NCBI RefSeq assembly: GCF_030411955.1
Contig: NZ_JASNRA010000005.1
Coordinates: 1 to 64,000 of the forward strand
Length of the DNA: 64,000 bases
Reading direction: 5' to 3'
Origin: Massilia sp. YIM B02443
GTDB lineage: Bacteria; Pseudomonadota; Gammaproteobacteria; Burkholderiales; Burkholderiaceae_D
The position numbers and the translations under genes are program-made. This document shows positions 1 to 10,787 of the stretch, in pieces. The notes below the pieces were generated by a model. It was not told where the DNA came from, did no database searches, and saw only the letters and a program-made list of their open reading frames with translations. How positions within the stretch are numbered: the stretch's first letter is position 1; the number at the start of each line of letters is the position of its first letter.

Positions 1-1
1 C

Positions 2-160
2 GTCAACGCAGCGATCAACCTGAGAAACATGGCGGTGAGTTTCACACGGTCAGTCCGACCGTGTCGGCCTGTGGAGGAGAAGGCTCTGGCTTTGCAGCAA
101 TGCAAGGTGAAACCGGCTCCGGCGAAGCAGGAATCCAACCGCAAAGCTAATTCCGGTTAG
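2..160 (+). CDS. TnpB-type transposon protein, C-terminal 52 aa (cut by window start)
   Basis: An open frame enters from the left edge and stops at 158-160. It begins [12 protein letters not shown], which is the end of the conserved [10 protein letters not shown] block found after the zinc finger in TnpB (OrfB) proteins of IS200/IS605 and IS607 elements. TnpB is an RNA-guided nuclease that helps the element persist. The basic tail ([12 protein letters not shown]) is usual for the family. Its tail differs from that of the broken tnpB at 6110-6941, so the two are different elements. The cysK start lies about 30 bases downstream, so the element's right end must be very close. Whether the gene is intact cannot be seen. 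Confidence 0.65.
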   Translation, partial: VNAAINLRNMAVSFTRSVRPCRPVEEKALALQQCKVKPAPAKQESNRKANSG

Positions 161-192
161 ATTTGCATAAGTTTGGAGGAACGGAGGACGCT

Positions 193-1143
193 GTGCGTAT
201 CGCAAACGATGTCACTGAACTGATTGGCAATACCCCGCTGGTGCGCATCCGCAAGCTGGCGGCGGCTCAGGGAATCAACCCTGGGGCCGACGTGGTCGGC
301 AAGCTCGAGTTTTACAACCCGGCGCACAGCGTCAAGGACCGCATCGGCCTGGCCATGATCGAGGCCGCCGAGGCGGCCGGCCTGGTCAAGCCGGACACTA
401 CCATCGTCGAACCCACCAGCGGCAACACCGGTATCGCGCTGGCGATGGTGTGCGCGGCGCGCGGCTACCGCTGCAAGCTGGTGATGCCCGAGACCATGAG
501 CAACGAGCGGCGCATGCTGCTGCGCGCCTACGGCGCCGAGCTGGTGCTGACTCCCGGCGCCGAAGGCATGCTGGGCGCGATCCGGCGCGCCGAAGAGATC
601 GTCGCGGCCGACCCGGGTTCCTTCATGCCGCAGCAATTCAACAATCCCGCCAACCCCGAGGTGCACCGCCGCACCACCGCCGAGGAAATCTGGCGCGACA
701 CCGACGGCAAGATCGACATCCTGGTGGCGGGCGTGGGCACCGGCGGCACCATCACCGGCGTCAGCGACGTGATCCGACCGCGCCGGCCGGGCTTTCAGGC
801 GATCGCGGTGGAGCCGGAAGCCTCGCCCATGCTGTCGAAGGGGACCAAAGGCCCGCACCCGATCCAGGGCATCGGCGCCGGCTTCGTGCCGCGGGTGCTC
901 GATACGGCGGCCTACGACGAAGTGATCGCGGTGAAGAACGAGGACGCCTTCGAGACCGCGCGCGCCGCGGCGCGCGAGGAAGGGCTGCTGGTGGGGATTT
1001 CGTCGGGAGCGGCGCTGTGGGCCGCGCTGCAGGTGGCGCGCCGGCCCGAGAATGCTGGCAAGCTGATCGTGACGATCATTCCGTCGTTCGGGGAGCGCTA
1101 TCTGAGCACGGCCTTGTATGCGGGGTTGGCGGGGGAGTGCTGA
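193..1143 (+). CDS. cysK: Cysteine synthase A (O-acetylserine sulfhydrylase)
   Basis: PLP enzyme that makes cysteine from O-acetylserine and sulfide in the cytoplasm. Visible motifs are the PLP lysine in HSVKDR (about K48), the substrate loop TSGNTG, the phosphate-binding GTGGT loop and the C-terminal [10 protein letters not shown]. At 316 aa it has the normal family length. I chose the GTG at 193 because GGAGG at 183-187 lies 5 bases upstream and the protein then begins [15 protein letters not shown] like other CysK. A TTG at 163 in the same frame would add ten unconserved residues. The gene converges on the CDF exporter, and a shared hairpin covers both stop codons. Confidence 0.93.
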   Translation: MRIANDVTELIGNTPLVRIRKLAAAQGINPGADVVGKLEFYNPAHSVKDRIGLAMIEAAEAAGLVKPDTTIVEPTSGNTGIALAMVCAARGYRCKLVMPETMSNERRMLLRAYGAELVLTPGAEGMLGAIRRAEEIVAADPGSFMPQQFNNPANPEVHRRTTAEEIWRDTDGKIDILVAGVGTGGTITGVSDVIRPRRPGFQAIAVEPEASPMLSKGTKGPHPIQGIGAGFVPRVLDTAAYDEVIAVKNEDAFETARAAAREEGLLVGISSGAALWAALQVARRPENAGKLIVTIIPSFGERYLSTALYAGLAGEC

Positions 1144-1179
1144 AAGCGCAAGGGCATGCAGACCCTTGCCTCGCTTTCA
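1141..1179. terminator. Bidirectional hairpin between cysK and the CDF exporter
   Basis: TGAAAGCG plus CAAGGG (1141-1154) pairs with CCCTTG (1163-1168) and CGCTTTCA (1172-1179), with an 8-base loop and a 3-base bulge. The hairpin spans exactly from the cysK stop codon to the stop codon of the convergent exporter gene. There is no long U tract, so its efficiency as an intrinsic terminator is uncertain. Confidence 0.6.
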
Positions 1180-2178
1180 ATGCGCGTGTTCGTGCTCGTG
1201 TCCCTGCAAGGTGCAGTGATGGTGGGTCGTTCCCTGTTCCACCTGCAGCGTGCAGTGATGAATCGAGAAATCTTCACGTAGCGCGGCGGCCATCGCATCG
1301 AGCGCGGCATCGCCCGGATATCCGTCCGGCATCACCACGTGCGCCGTCAGCGCGTTCTCGGTGGTGCTCATCGCCCAGATGTGCAAATCGTGCACCTCGC
1401 GCACGCCCGGCTGGCCGCACAAAAAGGCGCGCACCGCGGCCGCATCCACGCCGGGCGGCACCGCCGCCATCGACAGCTGCACCGACTCGCGCAGCAGCGA
1501 CCAGGTGCCGAGCACGATCACCACCACGATCAGCAGGCTCACCGCCGGGTCGATCCAGCTCCAGCCGGTGGCCATGATCACCAGTCCCGAGATCACCACG
1601 CCCAGCGACAGCGCGGCGTCGGCCGCCATGTGCAGGTAGGCGCCGCGGATGTTCAGGTCGCCCTTGCTGCCGGCCAGGAACAGCCAGGCCGAGAAGCCGT
1701 TGACCAGCACGCCGATGCCGGCCACGATCGAGACCGTGGCGCCCATCACCGGCGCCGGTTCGGAAAAGCGCTGCACCGCTTCCCAGGCGATCGCGCCGCA
1801 GGCCACCATCAAGAGCAGGCCGTTGCCCAGCGCCGCCAGGATCGACGAGCCGCGCAGGCCGTAGGTGTAGCGCCCGCGCGGCGCGCTTTTCGCCAGCATG
1901 GCGGCGCCCCAGGCCAGCACCAGGCCCAGCACGTCGGACAGGTTGTGGCCGGCGTCGGCCATCAGCGCGGTGGAGTGGGCGATGAAGCCGTAGGTGAACT
2001 CGATGATGACGAAGGCCAGGTTGAGGCCGATCGCCAGCGCGAAGGCGCGGCCGTTGCCGTCGGGCGAGGGCATGTGATGGTGGTGGTGGCCGAAACCGTG
2101 GCTGTGGCCGTGATCGTGGTCATGGCCATGGCCGTGGCCGTGGTCGTGCTTGTGGTCATGCGTATGGTGGTGATTCAT
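1177..2178 (-). CDS. Cation diffusion facilitator (Zn2+/Cd2+/Co2+ exporter)
   Basis: Inner-membrane antiporter of the CDF family (CzcD/ZitB type), 333 aa, that exports divalent metal from the cytoplasm. The first 38 residues are a histidine-rich metal-binding stretch (HDHKHDHGHGHGHDHDHGHSH). About six hydrophobic segments follow. The transport-site motif ALMADAGHNLSDV is in TM2 and HMAADAALSLGVV in TM5 (HxxxD pairs). A cytoplasmic C-terminal domain ends in another His-rich tail. The ATG at 2178 overlaps the end of the upstream ArsR-type repressor gene by 4 bases (ATGA), so the two are co-transcribed and probably induced by zinc or a related metal. Confidence 0.92.
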   Translation of the reverse strand: MNHHHTHDHKHDHGHGHGHDHDHGHSHGFGHHHHHMPSPDGNGRAFALAIGLNLAFVIIEFTYGFIAHSTALMADAGHNLSDVLGLVLAWGAAMLAKSAPRGRYTYGLRGSSILAALGNGLLLMVACGAIAWEAVQRFSEPAPVMGATVSIVAGIGVLVNGFSAWLFLAGSKGDLNIRGAYLHMAADAALSLGVVISGLVIMATGWSWIDPAVSLLIVVVIVLGTWSLLRESVQLSMAAVPPGVDAAAVRAFLCGQPGVREVHDLHIWAMSTTENALTAHVVMPDGYPGDAALDAMAAALREDFSIHHCTLQVEQGTTHHHCTLQGHEHEHAH

Positions 2179-2528
2179 GCGTCCATCCCGTTGGCGGGTT
2201 CGGCGATGTGCTCGAACATGGTGGAGAGCAGGCTGCTGATGTGGGCGTCGGCAGCGGAATAGAACACCTGCTTGCCCTGGCGCTCGGCCTTGACGATGCG
2301 GGCGGCGCGCAGCAGGCGCAGGTGGTGGCTGACCAGCGAACTGGACAGCGAAAGGGTGGCGGCGATGTCGCCCACCGCGGTCGGCTGCGCCAGGCAGGCC
2401 AGCACGATGCGCAGGCGGGTGGCGTCGCCCAGCAGGTGGAACAGGTCGGCCAGCTGGCCGATTGCTTCCTCGGGTGGCGTAGCGATCGGCTGCGCCGGAT
2501 GAATGTGGTCGTGGCTCATATCTAACAT
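2175..2528 (-). CDS. ArsR/SmtB-family metal-responsive repressor
   Basis: Winged-helix repressor of 117 aa. The recognition helix region reads LSLSSSLVSHHLRLLRAARIV, followed by the beta-wing RQGKQVFYSA, both typical of ArsR/SmtB. Histidines near the N-terminus (MSHDHIH) and the C-terminal helix (DAHISSLLSTMFEHI) could form the alpha5-type zinc site known from SmtB and CzrA; this is inferred. The true start may be the internal ATG (MSHDH) at 2519. It is first in a two-gene operon with the CDF exporter, and the dyad at 2521-2552 overlaps its start, as expected for autoregulation. Confidence 0.88.
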   Translation of the reverse strand: MLDMSHDHIHPAQPIATPPEEAIGQLADLFHLLGDATRLRIVLACLAQPTAVGDIAATLSLSSSLVSHHLRLLRAARIVKAERQGKQVFYSAADAHISSLLSTMFEHIAEPANGMDA

Positions 2529-2552
2529 GTGAATAGATGTTCACATGTTAGA
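2521..2552. promoter_or_regulatory. Perfect palindromic operator for the ArsR-type repressor
   Basis: TCTAACATGTGAA (2521-2533) and TTCACATGTTAGA (2540-2552) are perfect 13-base inverted arms separated by 6 bases. The core TGAA-N6-TTCA matches the smtB/czrA class of operators. The site covers the 5' end of the arsR-like gene, so the repressor would control its own operon. Confidence 0.8.
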
Positions 2553-2678
2553 TGAAACGTCAAAAGGCCGCAACACGTATGCATTCGTTTTTTGTGGGCA
2601 ACAACAACAACGGTTGCTATGCTCGTTTTCGCAACCTTGTCGCAGCGGCGGCAAGCGACCAACTTTCAGGGGGGCGAC

Positions 2679-3143
2679 ATGATGCACACACCGTTCGCGA
2701 CGATCGTGCGCGCCGCGATCTTGCTGGCAGGATTTTCCATGGCTGCGGTGCAGGCCGCGCCTGCGGAAGACGAGGTGAAGACGCTGGTGCAGCGCTTCAC
2801 CGCCGCCCAGAGCGGTTTCGATGCTTCCACGCTGAAGACGCTCACCGCCGACAACTACATCGAGATTTCGCCGCTGGGCGAGGTCGATCCGCGCGAGAAG
2901 ATGCTGTCGTTTTATGTGAAGAAGGACGACAAGCCGCGGCCGGAGATCGGTGTCGATGAAATGTCGACGCGGGTGCTGGGCGACAGCGCGGTGACCATCG
3001 GCAGGGTGTTCTATTCGATGAACGCGGGTGGCCAGAACCGCACCTTCTCGCTGCGCTCAGTGTTCGTGGCGGCCAGGCAGGGTGGGGCGTGGAAGCTGGT
3101 GTCGGCGCAGTACACGCCGATCCGGCAGGCGACCCAACCGTAG
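2679..3143 (+). CDS. Secreted NTF2-like (SnoaL/DUF4440-type) protein
   Basis: 154 aa with an N-terminal signal peptide (hydrophobic AAILLAGFSMAAVQAA, cleavage expected after AQA/AA near residue 26). The rest looks like the cone-shaped NTF2/SnoaL fold: a helix with TLVQRFTAAQ, then DNYIEISPLGEV, and strands with WKLVSAQYTPI. Such exported proteins are usually of unknown function. The ATG at 2679 follows GGGGGGCGAC, a plausible ribosome site. A stronger assignment would need a profile search. It stands alone, diverging from arsR and facing the M16 peptidase gene. Confidence 0.7.
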   Translation: MMHTPFATIVRAAILLAGFSMAAVQAAPAEDEVKTLVQRFTAAQSGFDASTLKTLTADNYIEISPLGEVDPREKMLSFYVKKDDKPRPEIGVDEMSTRVLGDSAVTIGRVFYSMNAGGQNRTFSLRSVFVAARQGGAWKLVSAQYTPIRQATQP

Positions 3144-3251
3144 GGTTGGCGGCTCCGCCGCCGACGCGGTGATGGTTGGCCGTGAAATCATCCGGCGCGT
3201 TGTCGGAGCCGATAACAATCACCGCGTCGGCGGCATAGCCGCCAACCCTAC
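3140..3251. repeat. Long imperfect inverted repeat between convergent genes
   Basis: Arms at 3140-3174 and 3218-3251 share GTAGGGTTGGCGGC and GCCGACGCGGTGAT in opposite orientation, with one small internal mismatch block, around a 43-base centre. The left arm overlaps the stop codon of the NTF2-like gene and the right arm ends 4 bases before the peptidase stop. This resembles the dispersed GTAGGGTnGGC-type intergenic palindromes of proteobacteria (REP/MITE-like); it may also act as a bidirectional terminator. Confidence 0.7.
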
Positions 3252-3254
3252 GGG

Positions 3255-6101
3255 TCAACGGGCGCTCTTGTCTTGCGCCTGACCGTCGTCGTCGCGGATT
3301 TCGGGCGGGCCGAGTTTCAGGTCGCGCTCGAGCGATTGCAGCTGTGGCAGGATGCGTCGGCGCTCGCCGACCGCCACCACGATCATCTTGTCTGGATCGA
3401 GCCACTGGCGCGCCGCCTGTTGCACGGCCGCGGCGTCGACTTCGGCCAGACGCTTTGCCAGCGTGTCGTAGTAGTCCGGCGGCAAGCCGTACACGAACAG
3501 CTCGGTCAGGCTGGCGCCGATGTCGGCATTGGTCTCGAACTGGCCCGGCAGCGACAGCAACTGGGCGTCGCGCGCCGCCTTCAGCTCGTCGTCCGACAGC
3601 GGCTGCGCGCGCAGCGCCGCGATCTCGCGGAAGATCTCGCGCACTGAAGCGCCGGTAGCGTCCTGCTGCACGCTGGCCTCGATCGAGAACGGCGCCGGCG
3701 TGCGGTCGTAGTCGAAGTGCGAGTAGATGCCGTAGGTATAACCGCGGGTCTCGCGCAGGTTGTTGTTCAGGCGGCTCGAGAACATCCCGCCCAGCACGCC
3801 GTTCATGACCTGCAGCGCCGGGAAGTCCGGGGTGTCGCGCGCCGGGCCCATGGACGCCACCTGCAGCGCGGTCTGGCCGCTGTCGGGCTGGTCGACCAGC
3901 ACCAGGCGCGCCGGCGTCGGGCGCGGCGCGTCCGAGGCGTCGTCCGGCGCCTCGGCGGCCGGCCAGGCGCCGAAATACCGGTTCGCCAGCGTTTCGAGTT
4001 CGGCGCGCGTGATGTCGCCCGTGACCACCAGCGCCGCATTCGACGGCACGTAGTGGCGCTTCCAGAAAGCCGCGATGTCGTCGCGCGTGGTGCCGCGGAT
4101 CGCCGGCTCCAGTCCCAGCTGGCCGTAGCCCTTCGGATGCTTCGGCCCGAACAGCGCACTGGCCGCCGCCAGCGCCGCCACCGTCTCGGGATCGTCGCGC
4201 TGCTGCATCAGTGCGCCGATGCGGTCGGCGCGCTGGCGCTCGATCTCGGCGTTCGGGAAGGCCGGGCGCTGCACGATGTCGGCCATCACGTCCAGTGCGC
4301 GCTCGAAGGTGACGCGCAGCGCCAGCAGCGAGACGGTGGAGACGTCGTCGCTGCTGCCGGTGTCCAGGAAAGCGCCCAGTTGCGCGATCTCGTCGGCGAT
4401 TTGCGGCGCGCTGCGCGTGGCCGTGCCTTCTTCCAGCATCTGCGCCGTGAAGCCGGCCAGGCCGGGCAGGCGCTCGGGATTGGCGGCGCCGCCGCTGCGC
4501 ACCACCAGCTGGCTCGACACCAGCGGCAGGGCCGGATTGTGGTGGTGGATCACGCGCAGGCCGTTGGCGAGCACGAACGATTCGCCGCGCGGCGCCTTGA
4601 AGCGCGGCGCGGGACCGGCCTTGGGCGGCGTGGCGCGCCAGGCTTCGGCCTGGTTCAAGGGGGCGTCGGCGGCGACCGCTTTGTCCGCCTTCGCGCCACG
4701 TTTTTTGGGCAGCGCCGGATCGTCGAACTTCGGCTTGCCGGGCACGCCGGTAACCACCGCGCGTGTGTTCTTCGACAGCCAGGTGCGCACCGCGCGCTGG
4801 ACCGCGGCGGCGTCGACCCGGCGCAGGCGCGCCAGGTCTTTCGGCAGGTAGCCAGGATCCCCCGTGTACATGTTGTAATGGTTGAGCTGCTCGGCCAGAC
4901 CGTCGCCGCCCAGCTTTTCGAGTGACGCCAGCAGCGCGGTCTCGAGGCTGTTGCGGGCGCGCTCGACTTCGCGCGGCGTCGGGCCGTGTTCGGCCAGCTG
5001 CGCCAGTTCGGCGTCGATCGCGGCTTCCAGTTCCTGCGGCGTGTGGCCGGCGCGCGCGGTGGCGTCGATCACGAAGGTCGAGGCCAGGCCGAGCGAGGTC
5101 TGGCCGGCGTCGACGTCCTGCGCGATCTGGCGCTCGTAGACCAGCGATTTATACAGCCGGCCGGCCTTGCCGCCGCCCAGGATGTGGGCCGCCACCAGCA
5201 GCTCGGCGTCGCCGTTCTGGTAGGCGGGCGGCGTCAGCCAGCCCATGAATACGCGCGGCAGCTCGACCCGATCGCGCACCGTCACCCGGCGTTCGGCCGT
5301 GATCGGCGGCGTGCTCACGTTCGGGCGCGCCACGTCGGGACCGCGCTTCAGGGTACCGAAGTAGCGCGTCACCAGCTCCCGCGTCTTGCGCTTGTCGATG
5401 TCGCCGGCAATCACCAGGCTGGCATTATTCGGGCCATAGTAGCGGACGAAGAAGTCGCGCACGTCGCTCAATTTCGCGCCCTGGATGTCGGCGTGCGAGC
5501 CGATGATCGAGGCGTGGTAGGGATGGCCCTTGGGGAACAGGGTCTGCGCCAGCGCTTCCTCGACGATGCCGTACGGCTCGCCCTCGACGGTCTGGCGCCG
5601 CTCGTTGCGCACCACGTCCTGCTGGACCGTCAATGCCTGCTGGTCGAGCACGTCGAGCAGGTAGCCCATGCGGTCGGCGTGCACCCACAGCGCCAGCTCG
5701 AGCTGGTTGGAGGGCACGGTGTCGTAGTAGCTGGTGCTGTCGTAGCCGGTGCCGCCGTTGCTGTCGGTGGCGCCCGCGCCTTCCAGCAGGCGGTCGGCCA
5801 TGCCGCGCGGGATGTGGCGCGTCTGCGCGAACATCATGTGCTCGAACAGGTGGGCGAAGCCGGTCAGCCCCGGGGCCTCGTTGGCCGGGCCGACGTGATA
5901 CCACAGGTTGACGGCGGCGATCGGCAGCCGCTTGTCCTCGACCAGGATCACCTGCAGGCCGTTGGGCAGCACGAACTTGTCGAAGGCGATGGCCGGCACG
6001 GCAGAGGTAGCTGGGGCCGGCGTCGGTGGGACATTCTGGGCCGGCGCGTCGGCTGGCGCACCGGCCAGCATCAGCGGGACCATCAGGGTAGGGATCTTCA
6101 A
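3255..6101 (-). CDS. M16-family zinc metallopeptidase (two-domain, pitrilysin-like)
   Basis: 948 aa with two M16 halves. The first half carries the inverted zinc motif HxxEH (H84, E87, H88 in HLFEHMM) and a downstream glutamate (E167 in VRNERR), so it should be catalytic. The second half begins near SFVLANGLRVIHHHNPALPLVS and has no HxxEH, as in bacterial processing-peptidase-like proteins. The N-terminus has a weak signal-like segment, so a periplasmic site is likely. The assigned start is TTG with no clear Shine-Dalgarno; ATG at 6083 is an alternative. A decayed IS607 element ends only 9 bases upstream, so the original 5' end or promoter may have been lost. Confidence 0.85.
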   Translation of the reverse strand: MKIPTLMVPLMLAGAPADAPAQNVPPTPAPATSAVPAIAFDKFVLPNGLQVILVEDKRLPIAAVNLWYHVGPANEAPGLTGFAHLFEHMMFAQTRHIPRGMADRLLEGAGATDSNGGTGYDSTSYYDTVPSNQLELALWVHADRMGYLLDVLDQQALTVQQDVVRNERRQTVEGEPYGIVEEALAQTLFPKGHPYHASIIGSHADIQGAKLSDVRDFFVRYYGPNNASLVIAGDIDKRKTRELVTRYFGTLKRGPDVARPNVSTPPITAERRVTVRDRVELPRVFMGWLTPPAYQNGDAELLVAAHILGGGKAGRLYKSLVYERQIAQDVDAGQTSLGLASTFVIDATARAGHTPQELEAAIDAELAQLAEHGPTPREVERARNSLETALLASLEKLGGDGLAEQLNHYNMYTGDPGYLPKDLARLRRVDAAAVQRAVRTWLSKNTRAVVTGVPGKPKFDDPALPKKRGAKADKAVAADAPLNQAEAWRATPPKAGPAPRFKAPRGESFVLANGLRVIHHHNPALPLVSSQLVVRSGGAANPERLPGLAGFTAQMLEEGTATRSAPQIADEIAQLGAFLDTGSSDDVSTVSLLALRVTFERALDVMADIVQRPAFPNAEIERQRADRIGALMQQRDDPETVAALAAASALFGPKHPKGYGQLGLEPAIRGTTRDDIAAFWKRHYVPSNAALVVTGDITRAELETLANRYFGAWPAAEAPDDASDAPRPTPARLVLVDQPDSGQTALQVASMGPARDTPDFPALQVMNGVLGGMFSSRLNNNLRETRGYTYGIYSHFDYDRTPAPFSIEASVQQDATGASVREIFREIAALRAQPLSDDELKAARDAQLLSLPGQFETNADIGASLTELFVYGLPPDYYDTLAKRLAEVDAAAVQQAARQWLDPDKMIVVAVGERRRILPQLQSLERDLKLGPPEIRDDDGQAQDKSAR

Positions 6102-6109
6102 TGTTTCTG

Positions 6110-6941
6110 CTATCGAAAAGGTGTATGAAAGTGTACACCAATCTCTTCCTGCCCCGAGCCGTCCTGGTGACCGTACTCGTGCCTGACAGGCGTGACTTTC
6201 CCGCCTGCAGCCGGAACTGTTCCAGCCGCAGTGCCACGCGTTACCGCCTGGCTCGCCTCGGGTAGCGCCGTTTGCGCCGCGAGGGCGCCGGTGGCGAGCC
6301 GTTGAAGGTTGATGGCCGCGTTCACATCGCGATCATGATGGGCGCCGCAGATGCAGGTCCAGGTGCGCTCTGCCAATGTCAATGTGGCGTTGCGTGCTCC
6401 ACAGCATGAACACTGCTTGCTCCTGCACGGCGACATACCAATGATCCGCTTCACGCGACACATTCGCGCCCATGATCTTGCCCGGGAATCGGAGCATCTC
6501 GGCCAGCACAACCCGTCCAATCTTTGGCAGCACGATGCTCTTGTCTTCCAGCCGGAACCTGTCATTGGCAATATAGAACGTATCCCGGCAGCGGCCCTTC
6601 TTCTTGAAGGTGGGCCGGCCAACAGGTTTGTTACTCCGACGCTGCTCGGCATAGCGACGCCAGGCCCGCGCCAGATGGGCGAACGGCTGCGCATGCGCGT
6701 CGCGGTGGATCGTATGCAGCCAAGGCGTGCCTGCCGCATCGAGCCAGTCGGGATGGTCATACTTGATGGCGTTGAACTGTTTTTTCAGCGCCATGGCGTT
6801 CGGCCGTTGACCCGACGCCTCCTGGCGCAATCACTCGGCCAAGGCCCAGTTCCAGACCTTGCGCGCCGTTCCCGCCGCACGCGCGAAGTAGTCGACCTGC
6901 GCGGCTGTGGCTTCAAGCCGGATGCGGTGCGATAGCAACAT
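6110..6941 (-). pseudogene. tnpB: tnpB pseudogene (RuvC-like RNA-guided nuclease), nonsense and internal deletion
   Basis: From the ATG at 6941 the frame reads MLLSHRIRLEATAAQVDYF...KVWNWALAE and then an in-frame TGA. It resumes as [23 protein letters not shown] and runs to [10 protein letters not shown]. After a frame change near 6420 it jumps to the C-terminal zinc finger (CSCCGA...WTCICGA) and [10 protein letters not shown]. Between VAVQ and the zinc finger an intact TnpB has a long stretch with the first RuvC Asp and the Glu; that is missing here. The gene is therefore dead as a nuclease. The end of its frame, HFHTPFR and stop, abuts the M16 peptidase start. Confidence 0.85.
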
Positions 6942-7545
6942 GCTCGATGTCCTCGTTCAGCGCAGCATCCAGTTGGCGGCGGTCGTTTCTTAACCGAACC
7001 AGGCGACTCGAGAAGCCATGCACGATCGTCATCATGTCTTGCACCATTTCCTGTTCTGGCGCGAGGCGTTCCTAGTTCAATACCAACATTTCACAACCAC
7101 GTTGATGTGCTATGTGCTCGAACCACGCGTACCCGAATCGCGTCAGGCGATCCCGATGCGCCAGCACCAGAATGCGAACCTCGCCTCGCCTAACCGCGTC
7201 GGTCAGCGCCAGTAATGCCGACGTTTGACATTGAGACCCGCACCGATTTCTCGATGTCATCCACATTCGCCAGTGCATGTATGGTGCAGAATTCTTCCAG
7301 AATTCGTCGCTGCTTGCACAGGCCGGGCTTTTGTGCGGCGCTCGATACCCTGCAATAAGCAATCATCCGATCCGGCGCCGGCCGGCATTGCATGCCGATG
7401 CGCTCTGCGGATCGCCATAAGGACGCAGTCCGGTCGGCCTACGCGCCATGGGCGAGAAGGTGCCACACTGGTCCCAACGCTGCAGTGGTTTTAGCGTCAC
7501 ACCAGGGCGGCGTGTTGCAGCGCCAGTCTTGTGCATGTTTTCCAT
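6913..7545 (-). pseudogene. tnpA: IS607 TnpA serine-recombinase pseudogene
   Basis: Three frames together spell a full IS607 TnpA. The N-terminal MerR-like helix reads GVTLKPLQRWDQCGTFSPMAR. The catalytic start IAYCRVSSAAQKP carries the resolvase Ser in CRVSS. Then come LLALTDAVRRGEVRILVLAHRDRLTRFG and, after an in-frame TAG behind MLVLN, the end QEMVQDMMTIVHGFSSRL. At least two frameshifts and one stop break it. Its end overlaps the start of the tnpB remnant, as in intact IS607 elements. Confidence 0.85.
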
Positions 7546-7702
7546 GATGTCTCTCTAGCCCGGTCCACGTGGATTCAGACACCAACTTTGTTACCAGAGT
7601 TCTGCTCCAAATAATTCAGGGCGCAGCACGCCGTCGAAGCGCACGGCGCCCCTTTATTATCCGGATACGCAAGAAACAGGTGGCGTCGCCCCTGCCGACG
7701 CC

Positions 7703-7758
7703 GATCGCAGGGACGCCCTCGCAGGATGCCCTCGCAGGGATGCCCTCGCAGGGATGCC
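7703..7758 (+). repeat. Four tandem copies of a 13-14-bp unit
   Basis: The unit CGCAGGGATGCCCT occurs four times in a row with small changes (GGGACGCCCT, GGATGCCCT, GGGATGCCCT twice), immediately beyond the stop codon of pncC. Each unit contains a short AGGG-ATG-CCCT palindrome. It could be a simple microsatellite or a set of weak hairpins at the transcript end. Confidence 0.75.
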
Positions 7759-7760
7759 CT

Positions 7761-8243
7761 TTATTCGCAGAAGCGCAACAATCCCTTGAGCGCATGGGCG
7801 GTCGCCTGTTCGCGCACCGCGTGGCGGTCGCCCTGGAACACCAGCCGTTCTGTATACACATGGTCGCGCCGCGCCCAGCCGAAGCACACGGTGCCGAGCG
7901 GCTTGCCCGGCACGGCGCCGGTGGGGCCGGCGATGCCGGTGGTCGAGACGGCGACGTCGGCGCTGCTGTTGGCCACCGCGCCCGAGGCCATGGCGGCCGC
8001 CACTTCCTCGCTCACCGCGCCGAACTGGGCGATCACGGCGCTCGGCACGTCCAGCATGTCGGCCTTGGCGGTGTTGGTATAGGTGACGAAGCCGCAGTCG
8101 AACCAGTCGCCCGAGCCCGGGACTTCGGTGATCGAGTAGGCGATGGCGCCGCCGGTGCACGACTCGGCGGTGGCCAGCATCCAGCGCTTGGCTTCCATGG
8201 TTTCGCCCACTTTGCTAACAAGTTCGATGATGTCGTTGGTCAC
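7761..8243 (-). CDS. pncC: Nicotinamide-nucleotide amidase (CinA C-terminal domain protein)
   Basis: Cytoplasmic NMN deamidase of the pyridine nucleotide salvage cycle, converting NMN to NaMN. It consists of the CinA C-terminal domain alone, 160 aa, the usual length for stand-alone PncC. Family motifs are ATAESCTGG near the N-terminus and STTGIAGPTGA and GTVCFGWA in the second half. I chose the GTG at 8243 because AGGAGA lies 6 bases upstream; longer in-frame starts add unconserved residues. It is transcribed alone toward the dead IS element. Confidence 0.88.
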   Translation of the reverse strand: MTNDIIELVSKVGETMEAKRWMLATAESCTGGAIAYSITEVPGSGDWFDCGFVTYTNTAKADMLDVPSAVIAQFGAVSEEVAAAMASGAVANSSADVAVSTTGIAGPTGAVPGKPLGTVCFGWARRDHVYTERLVFQGDRHAVREQATAHALKGLLRFCE

Positions 8244-8696
8244 GTGAAGTCTCCTGTTGTCATCCTGCATTCCGTTCCGGGCGGGCTTGTCCGCGCATGG
8301 CCCATTCTAGCGCGTGATCGGCGCGCTGCGCAGCGCCGCACGCAAGGATAATCGCATCCGCGGGCATGGCATCCACAGGCGTGTTTACGCGGCGTGTAAC
8401 AGTTTCAAAATCGGCTATTCAAACACCGGGAGAACGTTTACAGTGCGAGCCGCCTGCCACTGGCAAAAAAATGTTCCGTGCGACATGCCGCACGAGCGTA
8501 CTGCTATGCTGGGACGCCCGCCGGGCGCGCCCGGGCAGGCCTTCATTTACTGATCCTTGAACCGAGATGCGGCACCAACCAATCGCGCGCAAACGGATAC
8601 GGCAAACATGGCCTTGACTGCGGCAGCCGGCTATCCAGCACTCCCCGAACGGCACGGCGCGCCGCCGTGCCCGGCCATCCTGCGTCTGGAGGCGCC
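8244..8696. other. Intergenic region without a recognisable gene
   Basis: 453 bases between divergently transcribed pncC and the hybrid kinase gene. I see GC-rich sequence with one short palindromic stretch (GCGCGCTGCGCAGCGCC near 8320-8336) and an AT-richer patch at 8400-8470, but no coding pattern and no convincing promoter pair. It presumably holds promoters for both neighbours. Confidence 0.5.

Positions 8697-10783
<2,087 letters not shown>

Positions 10784-10787
<4 letters not shown>

Larger units (their letters stand above)
6110..7545 (-). mobile_element. Degenerate IS607-family insertion sequence
   Basis: A serine recombinase gene (tnpA, about 6913-7545) followed by a tnpB (6110-6941) on the minus strand, in the order and with the roughly 29-base overlap typical of IS607. 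Both genes carry stops, frameshifts or deletions, so the element cannot move itself. No terminal inverted repeats are expected for IS607, so the exact ends are not defined. Confidence 0.8.

Noticed and set aside
163..192. TTG start for cysK
   Set aside because: The GTG at 193 has an ideal ribosome site and gives the normal CysK N-terminus.
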